Positions 24,691-36,840 are shown, numbered from the stretch's first letter. The stretch: DNA of 64,000 nt from Mya arenaria (GCF_026914265.1 NC_069130.1:46924556-46988555), one strand, 5' to 3'. Made by a program: numbers and translations. Notes: generated by a model from the sequence alone, not told the origin.

Positions 24691-26200
24691 ATTCGTATCA
24701 AGTATTCGAATACTATCCGGATACTCGTATCAAATTGTTTCCATAATAAGTAAATTACCTATTATATGTCACCCACCTTCTGTTATTTGACATAATTGTC
24801 CACTTAATTTATAATTCGTCATATGGCAATTTCACTTTTTCATACATTCTTTTTCAGTCTTAATAACTTATAATGTATAATCAAAGCTAAACAACTCATT
24901 TTACGTCATAAAACTCATAATGAATACAACATAATCACCTCGCGAATTTGATAGTCACTTCGGCCGAGGTGGTTGCTTGGTTACTGCCACGTGCTTTCGA
25001 GTTTGTTATTTATCAGCAGGTTTCATGTTAAATGGCGCTTTGATTATTTGATAGTCGATTGTAATTTGATTTCATTACATTGTTTGATTTAATGCAATAC
25101 CTACAATTTCTGCGGAGTTTTGTAATGAAGGATATAATTGCGGAAAAGATAAGACGACAAAAAGACGATCTGATTTTCCTTTATTTACATGCGTGTACGT
25201 TTTTATTTATCAATAAACTAAACATGTTTACATATCGTATGAAAATAAATTACAAGATGCAAAATGATGGAAATTTGATTGAAAAGTGAAAAGATAAACA
25301 AATTTGTTTTTGTATTTATTGTTCAGATAGCAATAATTTCTTCATGCATATTCATCAAAAATACGATTGGTCATTAATAGCTTTAATTGCACGACCCTTA
25401 TCTTGTGATTGGACGATCAATTCCTACGGATTAATGATCAATCCGTTTAATATCAACTAGTGCCAATTAGTGTCAATTAAGCACATCTGAGATCATAAAA
25501 GATGATCATAAAAGATCTGAGACGGGCGGGAAAACCAGGCTGTAGAGGTTAGTTGTGTTTATTTGGCTCTTATATTTTTCCTAAATTCTACATTTATAAG
25601 ACTATTTCGGCTTTAAATTTTTGTTTCAAAATTACTAACAGTATTCGTCGGTTAATTTGCGGACATTTGTTTGACATTCTGGTAATTATTCAAGACAAAA
25701 TTCCAAAAAGAAGTTCAACCCTTGTTAATCTATATTGGCATTTGGACCAGTTTGTGTTCGCCATTATTGGTTTCATGTACTAAAATTAGACAATACACAT
25801 TATAATACATCACTGTACACTTAGTTACGGGTGACTGAACACACCCCGTCATTGACCAAAATCGCGCATCTCGCTTGAGCAGACAGAAATTTTCTTTCGG
25901 CTAGATTTTCTTTGGTGCCATAGTTTCTATTTTCTTGTTGCTAGTTTTTCTTTGGAGTTAATTTCAAACAACGTGTATTCGGACAAATTATTATCAGATA
26001 AGTTACTTATATTTGCTATTATTTAACTGATTAAGCTCAAACAACCCACCTACATCCTGTTTGAATGTTAGTTATTAAGCTTACGTTTGAGTTCAGTCAG
26101 TGACAAAGCTCGTCTTGCTGAAGCTGCCAACAAGTACTAGAATTCTCGAGCCAAATATTCACATACTACCTAAATTAGCTAAAATTATATATGTGACTGC
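24691..26200. other. Intergenic, no gene recognised
   Basis: AT-rich, with small unsupported ORFs. 24700-24740 has the palindromic motif 'attcgaatac' with a near relative at 31243. The last few hundred bases before 26283 may be the 5' UTR of the next retrotransposon; its left end is not visible to me. Confidence 0.5.
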
Positions 26201-26282
26201 ATCTCTGTAGTTGGCCATTTATTCATTTACTTAATCATTGTTGTTTTGCTCGGTTTCTTTGCTTGTGCAGTCTTTTTCAGAT

Positions 26283-27308
26283 ATGGATCCGGAAGAAACC
26301 ACCACAAGTACAGCTACTCTCACCAGCACCCTAGGGACTTCAAGATTACCCAAGCGTCCTCGGGCAGCGATGGGGTCGGACTCCTCCGTTGATGGAGAGC
26401 TCTCATATCTGGATCTTGACACTGGGAAAGTTCAATCGACAAGAAACAAAGACTTTGTGATGTTACCTACTGAGGCCTATGACGCTATGATGGGCAAACT
26501 CACTGCCATGGAAAAAGGACTTGCTAAGCTAGACAAGCTAGAAAAACTTGACAAGATTGAATCGCAAATGTCTACACTGTCAGCCAAAGTAATTGACATC
26601 GATGAACGACTGAAGAAATCTGAAGGTACTACAGTTGAACTTACACAGTCTGTATCATTTCTCAGTGACAAATATGACCAAGTTATCCAAAACAACAACG
26701 TAGATTCTGCCAGAATATCGAAAACAGAAACTGATTTACAGCGAATGAAGGAAATAAATGAAGAACTTCGCCATACACTAAGTGACATGAGCATTATAAA
26801 TAAATCCCTCAAGGAGGACTTGATTGACTTGAAATGCAGAAGCATGCGTGATAATCTCATCTTTACAAACATTCCTGAAAATGTTAAGCGCACTGCAGAC
26901 GGTCGCAAGTTTGAAGACACTGAACACGAATTGAACGGGTTCCTTTCAGAACATCTGGGGATAAGAGATATTCAGTTTGAAAGAGTGCACAGACTGGCAC
27001 CGCAAAAGAAAGGACATAATGGACCAAGACCAATTGTTGCCAAATTTAGTCTCTTCAAAGAGCGTGAACTTGTAAGGAAATCTTCGTACAAGTTGAAAGG
27101 GAAACAGTTTGGTATAAGGGAACAGTTTCCAGAAGAGGTCGAGGAGAAAAGGAGACAACTGTACCCCGTCCTGCGACAGTTGAAGCAGAACCACCAGAAG
27201 GCCACCCTTGTAAAGGACCGCATCTTTGTGAACGGAGTCCCAGTCCGACCCGACCAGCTGCCTGTACCAGAACCCCCGCGCCAGGAACAACACAGTACCC
27301 GCCTGTAG
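26283..27308 (+). CDS. Retrotransposon ORF1 protein (L1-type, 341 aa)
   Basis: I place the start at the ATG 26283 (MDPEETTTST); the frame is open slightly upstream but has no earlier ATG. There is an acidic/Ser-Thr-rich N-terminus, then a long heptad-patterned coiled coil (about residues 75-190: LTAMEKGLAKLDKLEKLDKI, with more heptads following). Next comes an RRM-like domain (CRSMRDNLIFTNIPENVK, then FERVHRLAPQKKG and RPIVAKFSLFKER) and a C-terminal domain (GIREQFPEEVEEKRRQLYPV, LVKDRIFVNG). This is the trimeric RNA-binding, nucleic-acid-chaperone architecture of LINE ORF1 proteins. The frame is intact. It ends in TAG at 27306-27308, directly abutting ORF2 in the same frame. Confidence 0.9.
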   Translation: MDPEETTTSTATLTSTLGTSRLPKRPRAAMGSDSSVDGELSYLDLDTGKVQSTRNKDFVMLPTEAYDAMMGKLTAMEKGLAKLDKLEKLDKIESQMSTLSAKVIDIDERLKKSEGTTVELTQSVSFLSDKYDQVIQNNNVDSARISKTETDLQRMKEINEELRHTLSDMSIINKSLKEDLIDLKCRSMRDNLIFTNIPENVKRTADGRKFEDTEHELNGFLSEHLGIRDIQFERVHRLAPQKKGHNGPRPIVAKFSLFKERELVRKSSYKLKGKQFGIREQFPEEVEEKRRQLYPVLRQLKQNHQKATLVKDRIFVNGVPVRPDQLPVPEPPRQEQHSTRL

Positions 27309-30300
27309 GATTGCCATGGTGACGACCCCTCGAATCAACAAAGACTATCATTTTCATGTTTAAATGTCTGTGGGCTCAAGCCTAAACTAGAAATTCCTGA
27401 ATTGTGTTCATATTTGTCAAATTTTGATATTTTTGCCTGCACTGAAACGAAACTAGATAATTTTGATAAAATCAAGGTAGATAACTTTACATTTTTTGCC
27501 AAAAATAGAACTCAGAAAGTACATAAGAAATCTGGAGGAATCGGTGTTTTTATTAAAGATAGTATTCTGCCGAAATTCAAGTCTATTGATAATAATTGTG
27601 AATACATACAGTGGTTTAAGATAGAATGCTCTGCACTTAATACTGATGAAGATGTTTACTTTGGCATAGTCTATGTGCCTCCAGATAATTCAAAATATTT
27701 CTCTAGAGAAATATATGAAGATTTTTATCAAGAAATTGAAACTTACAGTACCACATATAATAATGTTGTATTACTTGGAGATTTCAATGCACGAACAGGG
27801 TTACAATCTGATATTACTACTGTTGATAATTTCATTTTTGAGCAAGTTGACATTAATCCTAATGAAGTATTTGATGATAATATTTCACAGTTACTAATTG
27901 CTTCCAATATGTCTGTAAGCCGCTCTTCGAAAGACTTGGTTGTTAATAGATTAGGGTCTAACCTAGTGGAATTTTGCAAAAATAATGATTTTCTAATATT
28001 GAATGGAAGAGCTTTTTCTGACAAAGATGTCGGTAGATATACCTGCAAAAATGCATCTGTAGTAGATTACGTAGTTGTCTCAAAGCACTGTTTAAAACTG
28101 TTTGATTCATTTGAAATTTCTGAATTCTGTCCGTTGCTTTCAGACGTTCACTGTGCTGTTGTTTTTCAATGTAAATCAGCTAATGTTGAAGTAGTAATTG
28201 AGGAAAATGATACTGAGAGAGTAAGACGTTGGCAAAATGAAAAATGTAATGATTTTATAGCTAATTTAGATATCCAGGAATTAGATGAAATTAGAAATAT
28301 ATTGAACTCAACTGACACTACATTTGACAAAGAAAAGATAAACAATATTGTTTCAAAAATTGGTTCTGTTCTTACTGTATCTGCCAAAACTACTTTTGGT
28401 GTTAAAAAGATGACCTCTAAAAAGACACCCAAGAAGTACACAAAGAAGAAATGGTTTGATAATAATTGCTGTAATGCTCGTAGAGAATTCCATAGATGTA
28501 AAAGGATGTTTAAGTCTTGTAAAACAGATGCTAATAAGCAAAGTCTATTGAATTCAAGTAAATTATATAAGAAAACTATTAGAACTGCTGTTGTTAATTA
28601 TAAACGTAAATTCAAAAAAGACATTAGAAATATGTATAGTAAATCACCTAAAGATTATTGGAAATATGTGAATAGTTTGAATGATAAGTCTAAAAGCTCA
28701 TGTGTTAATGAAGAAATATTTCTTAACTTTTTTGAAAATTTGAACTCTGCAAACGATGATGTTATGGAAGACCCTATTGCAGATTTCCCAGATGTTACTG
28801 TTTTACATAGTCTTGACAATGACATTACTAGAGCTGAAGTTGCAAAAGCTGTCAAGAACCTTAAAAATGATAAAGCTTGTGGTTTAGACCAGATAGCTAA
28901 TGAATATATTAAATCATCATGTGACATTTTTCTTGATATCTATGTTAATTTGTTCAATGTTGTTTTACAAACTGGTATCTTACCAGAATCCTGGCTTGTT
29001 GGTGTTATATTACCAATCTATAAAAATAAAGGGGACATGCAGTCTCCGGAAAATTATAGACCGATTACAATTTTGAGTTGTCTTGGCAAAGTGTTTACTG
29101 CTATACTGAATAATAGACTGACAAATTTCCTGGAAGAAAATGAATTACTGTTAAAAAACCAAGCTGGATTTCGAAAAAATCATAGCACTATTGATAATAT
29201 ATTTATATTGCACTTGTTATCAGAATATTGTAAACATAAGAAATCAAAATTGTTCTGTGCCTTTGTTGATTTTAGAAAAGCTTTCGACTCTGTATGGAGA
29301 GCTGGCGTCTGGGCAAAGTTGTTAAAGTATAATATTAATGGGAAAATGTTTAATGTAATAAAAAATATGTATAGCAACATAAAATCATGCTTGTTATTAA
29401 ATAATACTACCACAAAATATTTCCAATGCTGTAACGGTGTTAGACAGGGTGAGAATCTATCACCGATACTATTTTCCTTGTTTTTAAATGACCTAGAAAA
29501 CTATATGTTGAACAAAAGCACACCATGTATTGACATTACTGATGTTGACTTAGATATATACCTAAAATTAATAGTTCTATTGTATGCTGATGATACTGTA
29601 ATATTTGCAAAATCTGAGCAAGAGTTGATATGTACATTAAAGAATTTTGATGACTATTGTAATATATGGAAACTAGATATTAATGTTCAAAAAACAAAAG
29701 TAATGGTGTTTTGAGATAAACCAAGACGAAATAGAAATATTATTATAAATAATAAGCAGTTTGAGGTCGTAGATACATTTAAATACCTGGGTGTTACATT
29801 CTCTAAAAATAGACATTTAGTTAATTGTAAAAAGCATGTTGTAGAACAAGCTAGAAAAGCCTTATACTGTTTGTATGTTAAGATAAGAAATTTATGTTTG
29901 CCTATAGACTGTCAACTTAAACTATTTGACAATACTGTTGTACCAATATTACTTTATTCATGTGAAGTGTGGGGCTACGGTGATCTAAACCTTATAGAAA
30001 AAGTCCATACAGACTTTTTGAAGCATATTTTGAATGTTAAAAAAAGTACACCACACATTATGTTATATGGTGATCTTGGTCGATACCCATTAAGCATTAT
30101 GTTAAAAAAACGTATAATAGGTTTTTGGTATAAACTAACTCATTACAATTACAATTTGTCATCTGTTTTGTATAAATACTTGTACAAAGATTTCTCTGTT
30201 AATGGCCATCAGTATGGATGGTTTAGCAATGTTAAATCGATACTTGATGCTTGTGGTCTGAGTTATATATGGCAAAGTCAATACTTTCCAGGATCTAAAT

Positions 30301-30779
30301 ATGCTTTGTTAAACTTAGTTGAAACTTCATTAAAAGACCAGTACAGACAGAACTGGAACAGTGATATTGTTAGTTCATCCAAATGTATTAATTATAGAAT
30401 ATATAAGTCTGAATTTAGGCTTGAAAATTGTTATATTAATGTACATGATAACCTCATGCAACCTCTTGTAGATTTCAGACTATGTAACAACCACCTGCCA
30501 ATTGAAAAGGGTAGATGGCTTGGCATTGATAGAAATGATAGAAAATGTAATTTATGCACTTGTAATGAAATTGGCGATGAATTCCATTATCTTCTTCGTT
30601 GTCCTTATTTTATGAATGCTAGAAAAATGTACTTGCCTACTATAAATATGCAAAATGTGAATATACTTACATTCAAGAATATTATGTGTGAAAATGATCC
30701 TCATAAGATAGATAACCTTAGCAAATACCTAAAAATTGTTTGTAAAACTTTCAAAAACCCACCTGGCAATAATATCTAA
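27309..30779 (+). pseudogene. Retrotransposon ORF2 (EN-RT), one premature stop
   Basis: About 1,156 codons in one frame. The frame opens right after the ORF1 TAG and has no ATG before the endonuclease, which begins at SFSCLNVCGLKPKLE. EEP endonuclease: FACTETKL, GGIGVFIKD, YVPPDNS, LLGDFNART, VVDYVVVS, LLSDVHCAV. Reverse transcriptase: NDKACGLDQIANEYI, NYRPITILSCLGK, QAGFRKNHST, FCAFVDFRKAFDSV (motif A), NGVRQGENLSPILFSLFLND (motif B), LLYADDTVIF (motif C, YADD codons at 29583-29594). A TGA at 29712-29714 interrupts the frame just after the palm. The frame then continues unbroken through FKYLGVTFS and a CNLC...FHYLLRC finger to the TAA at 30777-30779. The product makes DNA copies at nicked target sites. 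One point mutation separates this copy from an open frame, so the insertion is probably young. Confidence 0.9.
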
Positions 30780-31284
30780 TATTTAATAGCTTACTAGTCG
30801 TAATGATTAACACTGTACTTATGCTGTTTTGTTGTCTATACATGTAGTCTATATTTATTTGTACTTAGTACACTTGTTTTGTTAGTTTAACTTCTAACCA
30901 TACAGCCTGGTTACTTATAGAAACTGTTTTGTTATACAACACATGTTTAGATACATATTGTATTATACATGTCACCTCAAAACACATACTTGTAATATGT
31001 GATGAGAGTAAAATAAAACTGTAAACTGTAAAACAACACTTGTCATTGTAAACAAGGTCATAGAACTATACAGGGTGCTGCACAAGGACACAATATCACG
31101 CCTTGTGCAAACACCCAATTAGCAGACGATTTGTGACACATACCCGCTTCGCGACAGACACTGTTGATCACCTGAAATATTTCATCTGAAAAGTTTTATA
31201 ACAATTGCTATGTCTCTGCTAAGCTATTTCATTGAAATTTTATTACGAATATTCGAATACCCATTTTGGTATCCGAATACTTGC

Positions 31285-32430
31285 GTGGGATGTCTCTTTT
31301 CGGGAGCAATTTCGCTCCAGGATTATTTCTAATTTACCTGTTTTCAATAATATTTTTCATAATGTTGATTGCTCAAACAGAGACGCAGTTAACAATATGC
31401 TACATTCCTTCACAAACACTATTCAGAGTGTAGCTGAACCATTGTTTTCAAAAGAATGTTTTTATTCAGATCATGTATATTTTGAGAATTATACCCATAA
31501 CAATAAGAATTGGTTCGATCATGATTGTACTGTAGCACGTGATTTGTATTTAGATGCTCTTAGAATTTTTAATACTGATAGGTCAGATGCAAATAGATTG
31601 TTATTATGTAATGCGAAAAAACAGTACAAGAATATAGTTCGTAAGAGAAAGAATATTGATTATAGAAAGAGAATGGAAGATATTGAAAATTTGAGAAAGA
31701 GTAAGCCTAGAGAATTCTGGAAATATTTTAAGTCTAAAACTACAAACAATTCAAATAAAATTCCACTCGATAATTTTCGAGAATATTTCGCAAATCTTAG
31801 TACCTCTGTCTTTGGCAGCCTTAATCATGACGCAGAGGATTTTAATATTAATTATGATTTTAATGCACCAAATAATAGTTTTCCAGAACTTGACGAGGCA
31901 ATATCTGTACAAGAAATAATAAATGCTACTAAGGCATTAAAACGTTGTAAAGCCTATGGTACTGATAATATGTTGAATGAATATTTTATTGAAACTATAG
32001 ACATTTTAGCATCACATCTATGTGATTTGTTTAACAATATATTAAATTCGGGTTATTTTCCCGAACAATGGACTGAAGGGATTATAATCCCCTTACATAA
32101 AAAAGGATCATATTCTGATGTAAATAATTATAGGGGAATTACTTTAGTTAGTTGTTTATCGAAATTATTTACCACTGTTATAAATAAGCGTGTTGAAAAG
32201 TTTTGTGAACAACATGATATTATTTCGGATGCCCAATTCGGATTCAGAAAAGGGCGCTCTACCACTGATGCTATATTTATATTGTTATCTCTTATTCAAA
32301 ATTATTTGTTTGAAAACAAAAGGCTTTATGTTATATATGTTGATATGATGAAATGTTTTGATACTATTTATAGAAATGCCCTATGGCTGAAAATGTATAA
32401 ATGTGGAATACAGGGAAAAATACTTAGAAT
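31285..32430 (+). pseudogene. Fragment of a third non-LTR retrotransposon (RT only)
   Basis: An open frame encodes the linker and the first part of a reverse transcriptase: NWFDHDCTVARDLYL, RKSKPREFWKYFKSK, CKAYGTDNMLNEYFI, WTEGIIIPLHKKGS, NYRGITLVSCLSK, AQFGFRKGRSTTDAIF, YVIYVDMMKCFDTI (motif A). It stops near 32430, before motif B and YADD, and there is no endonuclease upstream. It is thus cut at both ends. The sequence differs from the element just before it. Family resemblance to the endonuclease-only element at 8986-9997 is possible but not shown. Confidence 0.85.
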
Positions 32431-32483
32431 CACTAGGCTGTGGTAAGTTTTTCGGTTTTTACCATATATGGAATATTAAAATA

Positions 32484-32550
32484 GTCACGTGGTGTGGGCA
32501 TGCGCGGTGCTACACTACCGTGATGCTGACTGTAACAAAAATGGCTGCCT
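32484..32550 (+). promoter_or_regulatory. Promoter-like motif cluster
   Basis: Within 70 bp: GTCACGTG (E-box, 32484-32491), GCATGCGC (NRF1-like, 32498-32505) and AAAATGGCTGCC (YY1-like, about 32538-32549). These are typical of TATA-less housekeeping promoters in animals. No coding exon follows closely; the first candidate downstream exon is at 37563. A diverged copy of the surrounding 150 bp lies at 48826-48940. Confidence 0.4.
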
Positions 32551-33050
32551 AGAAGAAGGAAATGTGTTGCCGGTAACGAGACTTACGCATACTTGGTTGC
32601 ATGTTTGTATGAAATCATGAGAAGATAAGTGGTGTTAAATGTGTGTAATTTAAATACTTTGTTCAATTGAGTTTAGCGTCGTAGCCAACGGTGAAAATGG
32701 CATCGATCCAATTCCAAAATAATAATTGATGTTTTTTATTTCAATATTTGTTAGTTCTTTTTATGTTTTTACTTTGACTACATATAGGCTAAGGATACAA
32801 ATCCGTACACTTTTTAAGTGTTTTTTCACACTTATCTTTTTTGTTGTAAGTTAAAACTTCGTATGAAACATCTTTGGTTAATGTGACAACAGATTCCCGT
32901 CCTAATATTTTTTTATGTAAAAAAATCGTTCATATTATGGAAAGAAAAACACCATTAAAATTATGCTATGGAGGGCACATATACTGTTTCCTTGCATGGT
33001 AATACAATTATAAATATTACCGATGCTATTTTGAATAAACACTACTGTAA

Positions 33051-33365
33051 TGCACCAGTCAATTGTAACCACGGCCCCCCTAGGTCCGGGGGTGTGGGTG
33101 GGGTATATACCAGGGATAGCTGGGGAAGTGGGCCATGTTTTTACCTTTCAGGTGGCCCCACAGTGCCGGGTGAATGAGGTGGTTTTGTCTTCGCTTTAAA
33201 TATACCTAGGGTCCCTGGCGGACAGGGGCATTTGGCGGGGATCTTACCATCTGTTTGTGCCCGCAGGGCGGGGATTTTAGCTGGGGTTGGCTGGGCTGAA
33301 AGTCAAAATCCCCGCTATCCCCCAGAAAGGGAGGGGGGGGGGCATGGTTACAATTGACTGGTGCA
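33051..33365. mobile_element. MITE family A, intact copy
   Basis: Terminal inverted repeats of 20 bp (TGCACCAGTCAATTGTAACC at the left and its complement at the right), each followed inward by a C- or G-tract. TAA stands on both sides (33048-33050 and 33366-33368), which fits a 3-bp target duplication of the TWA type used by PIF/Harbinger elements. The interior is GC-rich compared with its surroundings, with no ORF of note. Class assignment is inference from the TSD. Confidence 0.8.
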
Positions 33366-33621
33366 TAAGCCTCACTCAAGTTATTTATTGTTTCAAATGT
33401 TTTTTGGAACAATTGCAATTCAAATGTTAAGATTATTTATATTTATAAATATCTTGAAGTTAACATAACCACAAAACCTCAAAAATGCACATGAATCTTC
33501 TGAGGTCATTCCCGCGTGTGCTACATTATGATTTTTAAGCGTATTTACATTAAATGGCATTTTTTTTTTAAAAAGTACTCAACAAACAAGATGAAATTAA
33601 TGAACTGTATTCATCAAATAA

Positions 33622-33919
33622 TGCACCAGTCAATTGTAACCACGGTTCCCCCAGGTCTTTGGGTATACCGGGGAAAAGGGCCGTGTTTTTACTTTCCAGG
33701 TGACCCCGCAGGGCCAGGTGACCGTGGTGGTTTTGTCATAGGGCCATATTAAGCCGAGATTGGGCGTTATTTAGAGTCTCTGGGGTGCGGGGGCATTTGG
33801 CCGGGGTTTAAACATCAGTTTGTCCCCGCAGGGCGGGGATTTTACCCGGGGTTGGCTGGACCGAAAGTCAGACCTGGGGGGGGGGGGGGGGGGGGGGCTG
33901 GTTACAATTAGTAGGTGAT
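33622..33919. mobile_element. MITE family A, second copy
   Basis: Left terminus TGCACCAGTCAATTGTAACC preceded by TAA; right terminus degenerate (GGTTACAATTAGTAGGTGAT) after a run of about 20 G. Interior clearly homologous to 33051-33365 ('ttgtccccgcagggcggggatttta' in both, slightly varied). Confidence 0.8.
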
Positions 33920-34315
33920 CAGTATTTGTGCCCTGTTTGGAAATATACCACGTATGGTCAACCAGTAATGTCATAATTATTCTTTAAGCTGCCCTGCTAT
34001 AACTCCTGTTTGAATTCTTTTCATCTCAGTAAGTTATTGTGGGGCTATTAGAACAGGTTATATGAAAGTTGACGTCACGGTATGTGAATTTCATCACCAA
34101 CATCAGAATCTTCTATTTAGAAGTAAGAGCCACATTGTTGGTTGCTTGTCATGTAATGGGACAAAATAAAATTTATCATGAGGAAATAGTTGTCAAACAT
34201 TTAAAATGCTCCAAAAAACTGATGTTTACAACCATGTACACAGGAGTTAAGAAATGAAAAAGACATGTTTGTGAATTGTCACAGTAAATAAATACTGCCG
34301 GTAGATATCTATAAC

Positions 34316-34600
34316 TGTCTCCGATGCCCAGTTGTAAAGTTGTCCGCCTAAGGAGTTGGAGGTCAGGGTTCAAACTCCCAAGCCACTTCTTACTGAAATA
34401 CTTTAAAAGTTGGTACAAGTACATGTAGCTCCCTTGTCTGGTGCCTGGCAGTGTAGTGCTTGAAAAAGTAGTGTATTCAGTACTGGTTTAGTCTAGGTAA
34501 GTTGCACCCTGTGTATCAGTGCTTCACACCTAGCCCGTGAAGGAACTAAGGGGTCTCTTTGTAAAAGAGCTAGGGTATTGCACCTGGACTCTTGTTTACC
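34316..34600 (+). mobile_element. Probable tRNA-derived SINE
   Basis: The head has a D-arm-like stretch (GCCCAGTTGTAAAG), then GTCCGCCTAAGGAG and a good B-box match (GGTTCAAACTCC at about 34368-34379). The body ('ctggtgcctggcagtgtagtg', 'gtatcagtgcttcacacctagcc') is unlike a tRNA. That is the layout of an RNA polymerase III SINE. The 3' end is uncertain. Confidence 0.55.
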
Positions 34601-34801
34601 ACATCTGCCTTTTGCTACATCTTTTTCTATTTTTTTCTATTTTATAAGGTGGTTGTCTCAAGGTGTTCATGTTAAATAAAGCATTCAGGGTTGTTTATCT
34701 TCCAAGTCTAATTTCAACATGTAAACATGACGGTATTTTTCATGGTCTCTGCACAATTGCCTCCGAATATGACAATTCTGTCTCATGGAAGTGGCATGCA
34801 A

Positions 34802-34863
34802 TGCACCAGTTATTGGTTTCCCCCCCCAGACCTGGGAATTTGTTGTTACAATTGACTGGTGCA
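34802..34863. mobile_element. MITE family A, 62-bp internally deleted copy
   Basis: Both termini (TGCACCAGTTATTGG... and ...TTACAATTGACTGGTGCA) are present with only about 20 bp between them, including a run of C. It is a solo hairpin left after an internal deletion. Confidence 0.7.
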
Positions 34864-34869
34864 ATTTAA

Positions 34870-35848
34870 CTTGTGTGATCATCTTTTTCAAAAATTTAAT
34901 ATTGTCACTCTTCAGACAGTTTGAGGGACGTATTTCTCATAGTATACTATACATGACAAACAGAATACTTGAAAAAAATGTCTGTTTTTCAGCCTGTCTG
35001 TGAATTTGTTAAAATTCACAGCCGAAAAATGACAGGCGTGAGCCTTGCATACGAGAAAGGCTAAATACCCTCTAGGGTTATAACATTGAAAAGTCAAAAG
35101 ATAGTAATAGTAATCTTTTCTTTTTTAAAAAAAATGTCCACACACACTTCAAACATGAATAATATTGATATCAAGTCATAGGGTACCTATATATTGCTTT
35201 TAGTGAAACAATGTTTATACTCCTTTTCACTAGCTAACGACCAAACTAGTTTGTTCAAACAGTTGGAGAAATCCATCAAAACAGACACATATTTAGTAAA
35301 CAAAAACACTATTTTATACACCTAAATCACACATTTTGGTGTCAGTGGTATTCATTATATGACAGTACTGTTTTATTAACAGCGTTGATACAAATCCAAT
35401 ACCTAAAAGAATTAAGTACTCTTACTGGAGCATGATTTAGATATGAAACTATTAATCTTTTAAAGGGACACCGCATAATACAATTGCACACAATTAAAAA
35501 TATTGTCTAGAATTTACATAACTTTTATATATTGTTGTGAAAAAAAAATGAATTACAGATCAATACATACCCTGCTGTAAAAGTCAATAAAGTGGTCCAG
35601 TGAACTCATGGTTCCAATACCCAATTATGGGAACTATTATTGCTTTGTCTTTGGGTACAATTAGGTTTGGTGTTTCTATACAGTGTCAGCAGGTGCTCTA
35701 AAATGGCAGCCAAAGGAATGCTTTTCATCTATATAATTTGCATATATTATATATATAAATATCACAGATTTGGTTAGTATACTGAAAGGCTAGTCACGAC
35801 ATAGACACAGTGAAGGTCAACTCTGCTGAAAGTCACAGCAAATAGTTG
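34870..35848. other. Intergenic, no gene recognised
   Basis: AT-rich, with small ORFs lacking any domain or splice context. I see nothing to annotate. Confidence 0.5.
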
Positions 35849-36041
35849 TAGCCCGGAATTATAGCTATTCTGGTTTACCCAACCTAATCCTCCGGTACAA
35901 ACAAAATTAAACCGTTGTAATATATACACGTTACTTTGGAAACAATAGAGTCATTGGACTGTTACATGCATTTCAATAGCTTGAAATTCACCTTTTATTT
36001 GTACCGGCATGGGAAAACTCAGTTATGTTAATTCCGGGCTA
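35849..36041. mobile_element. Small TIR element, 193 bp
   Basis: TAGCCCGGAATTA at 35849-35861 and its exact reverse complement at 36029-36041. The outermost TA may be the target duplication, as in Tc1/mariner-type MITEs. A second inverted pair, 'ccggtacaaa' and 'tttgtaccgg', lies inside. Confidence 0.6.
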
Positions 36042-36489
36042 TATGTATTGCTACAATGCTTTAAAGTTGAGTTTAAGATATGAAATGATCACATGACTTG
36101 CACGGTCATATCATTCCATGCTTTTTTTTAACTGGGAACCCATTATGTGCTATTTCTAAACAGGTAAACTGTGCTTGTGTCAGTGATGTGACATAATTGT
36201 TGGGTTTATCTTCATTATAAATGGTCTGCCTCATGGTAGCTCACAAGGAAATTTCTATGCTGTTTTTGAGAAGTTACTGGGTTTTTTGACCATCTGATGT
36301 CTGGACAATTATCGAATAGAATGTGTAACGCTTTGATATAAAAAAAAATGTGTAGGAGACTGGGTTCAAACCCGCGTGGCCAAATTTGAAACCCAGCATC
36401 TTACTTTTCTTACGTGAGAAAGCCCCTTGAAAGCCAAAGTTTAAGCCACTTTCACTGATACTCAGTACCTTGATAGTTTGTAAATTGAC

Positions 36490-36840
36490 TTAAAGCTGCA
36501 CTCTCACAGATTGAACGTTTTGACAACTTTTTTATTTTTGTCTTGGAACGAGCAGTTTTTGGCGTAAATATCAGAAAACCAGTAATAAAAGACTGATGAC
36601 AAAAGATCAGATGGCAGATTTTCATATTTCCTCTCCAAAATTGATGTTTATGCATTTTTTTAAATCGTCTAAGCCATAAAACATTAAATTTGGAATGGAA
36701 ATATGAAAATCTGCGATGTGACATTTTGCCAACGGTCTTTCATCACTGGTTTGCAGATATTGACACAAAAGTTTGCTAATTCCAAGACAAATAATAAAAA
36801 AGTTGTAAAAACGGTAAATTTGTGAGAGTGCAGCTTTAAG
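36490..36840. mobile_element. TTAA-flanked palindromic MITE (family B)
   Basis: TTAA at 36490-36493 and 36837-36840 flank inverted termini AGCTGCACTCTCACAGATT and AATTTGTGAGAGTGCAGCT. Inner segments also pair ('gacaacttttttatt' with 'aataaaaaagttgtaa'; 'gcagattttcatatttcc' with 'ggaaatatgaaaatctgc'). TTAA duplication is the hallmark of piggyBac-type transposition. No transposase inside. Confidence 0.8.

Larger units (their letters stand above)
26200..31036 (+). mobile_element. Nearly full-length non-LTR retrotransposon
   Basis: Order: short 5' region, ORF1 (26283-27308), ORF2 (27309-30779, one internal TGA), a ~230 bp 3' UTR and a tail of repeated ACTGTAA heptamers (about 31013-31034). All expected domains are present: L1-type ORF1, EEP endonuclease, reverse transcriptase with YADD, and a C-terminal CCHC-like finger. 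The tail made of short repeats, rather than poly-A, points to a CR1/L2-like group, while ORF1 is L1-like; I leave the clade open. I could not identify a target duplication. Confidence 0.85.

Noticed and set aside
24695-31290. 'attcgaatac'-type motifs at 24700-24740 and 31240-31280 as inverted-repeat ends of one element
   Set aside because: Only short palindromic words match. The sequences do not align beyond about 10 bases, and the interval contains unrelated retrotransposons.
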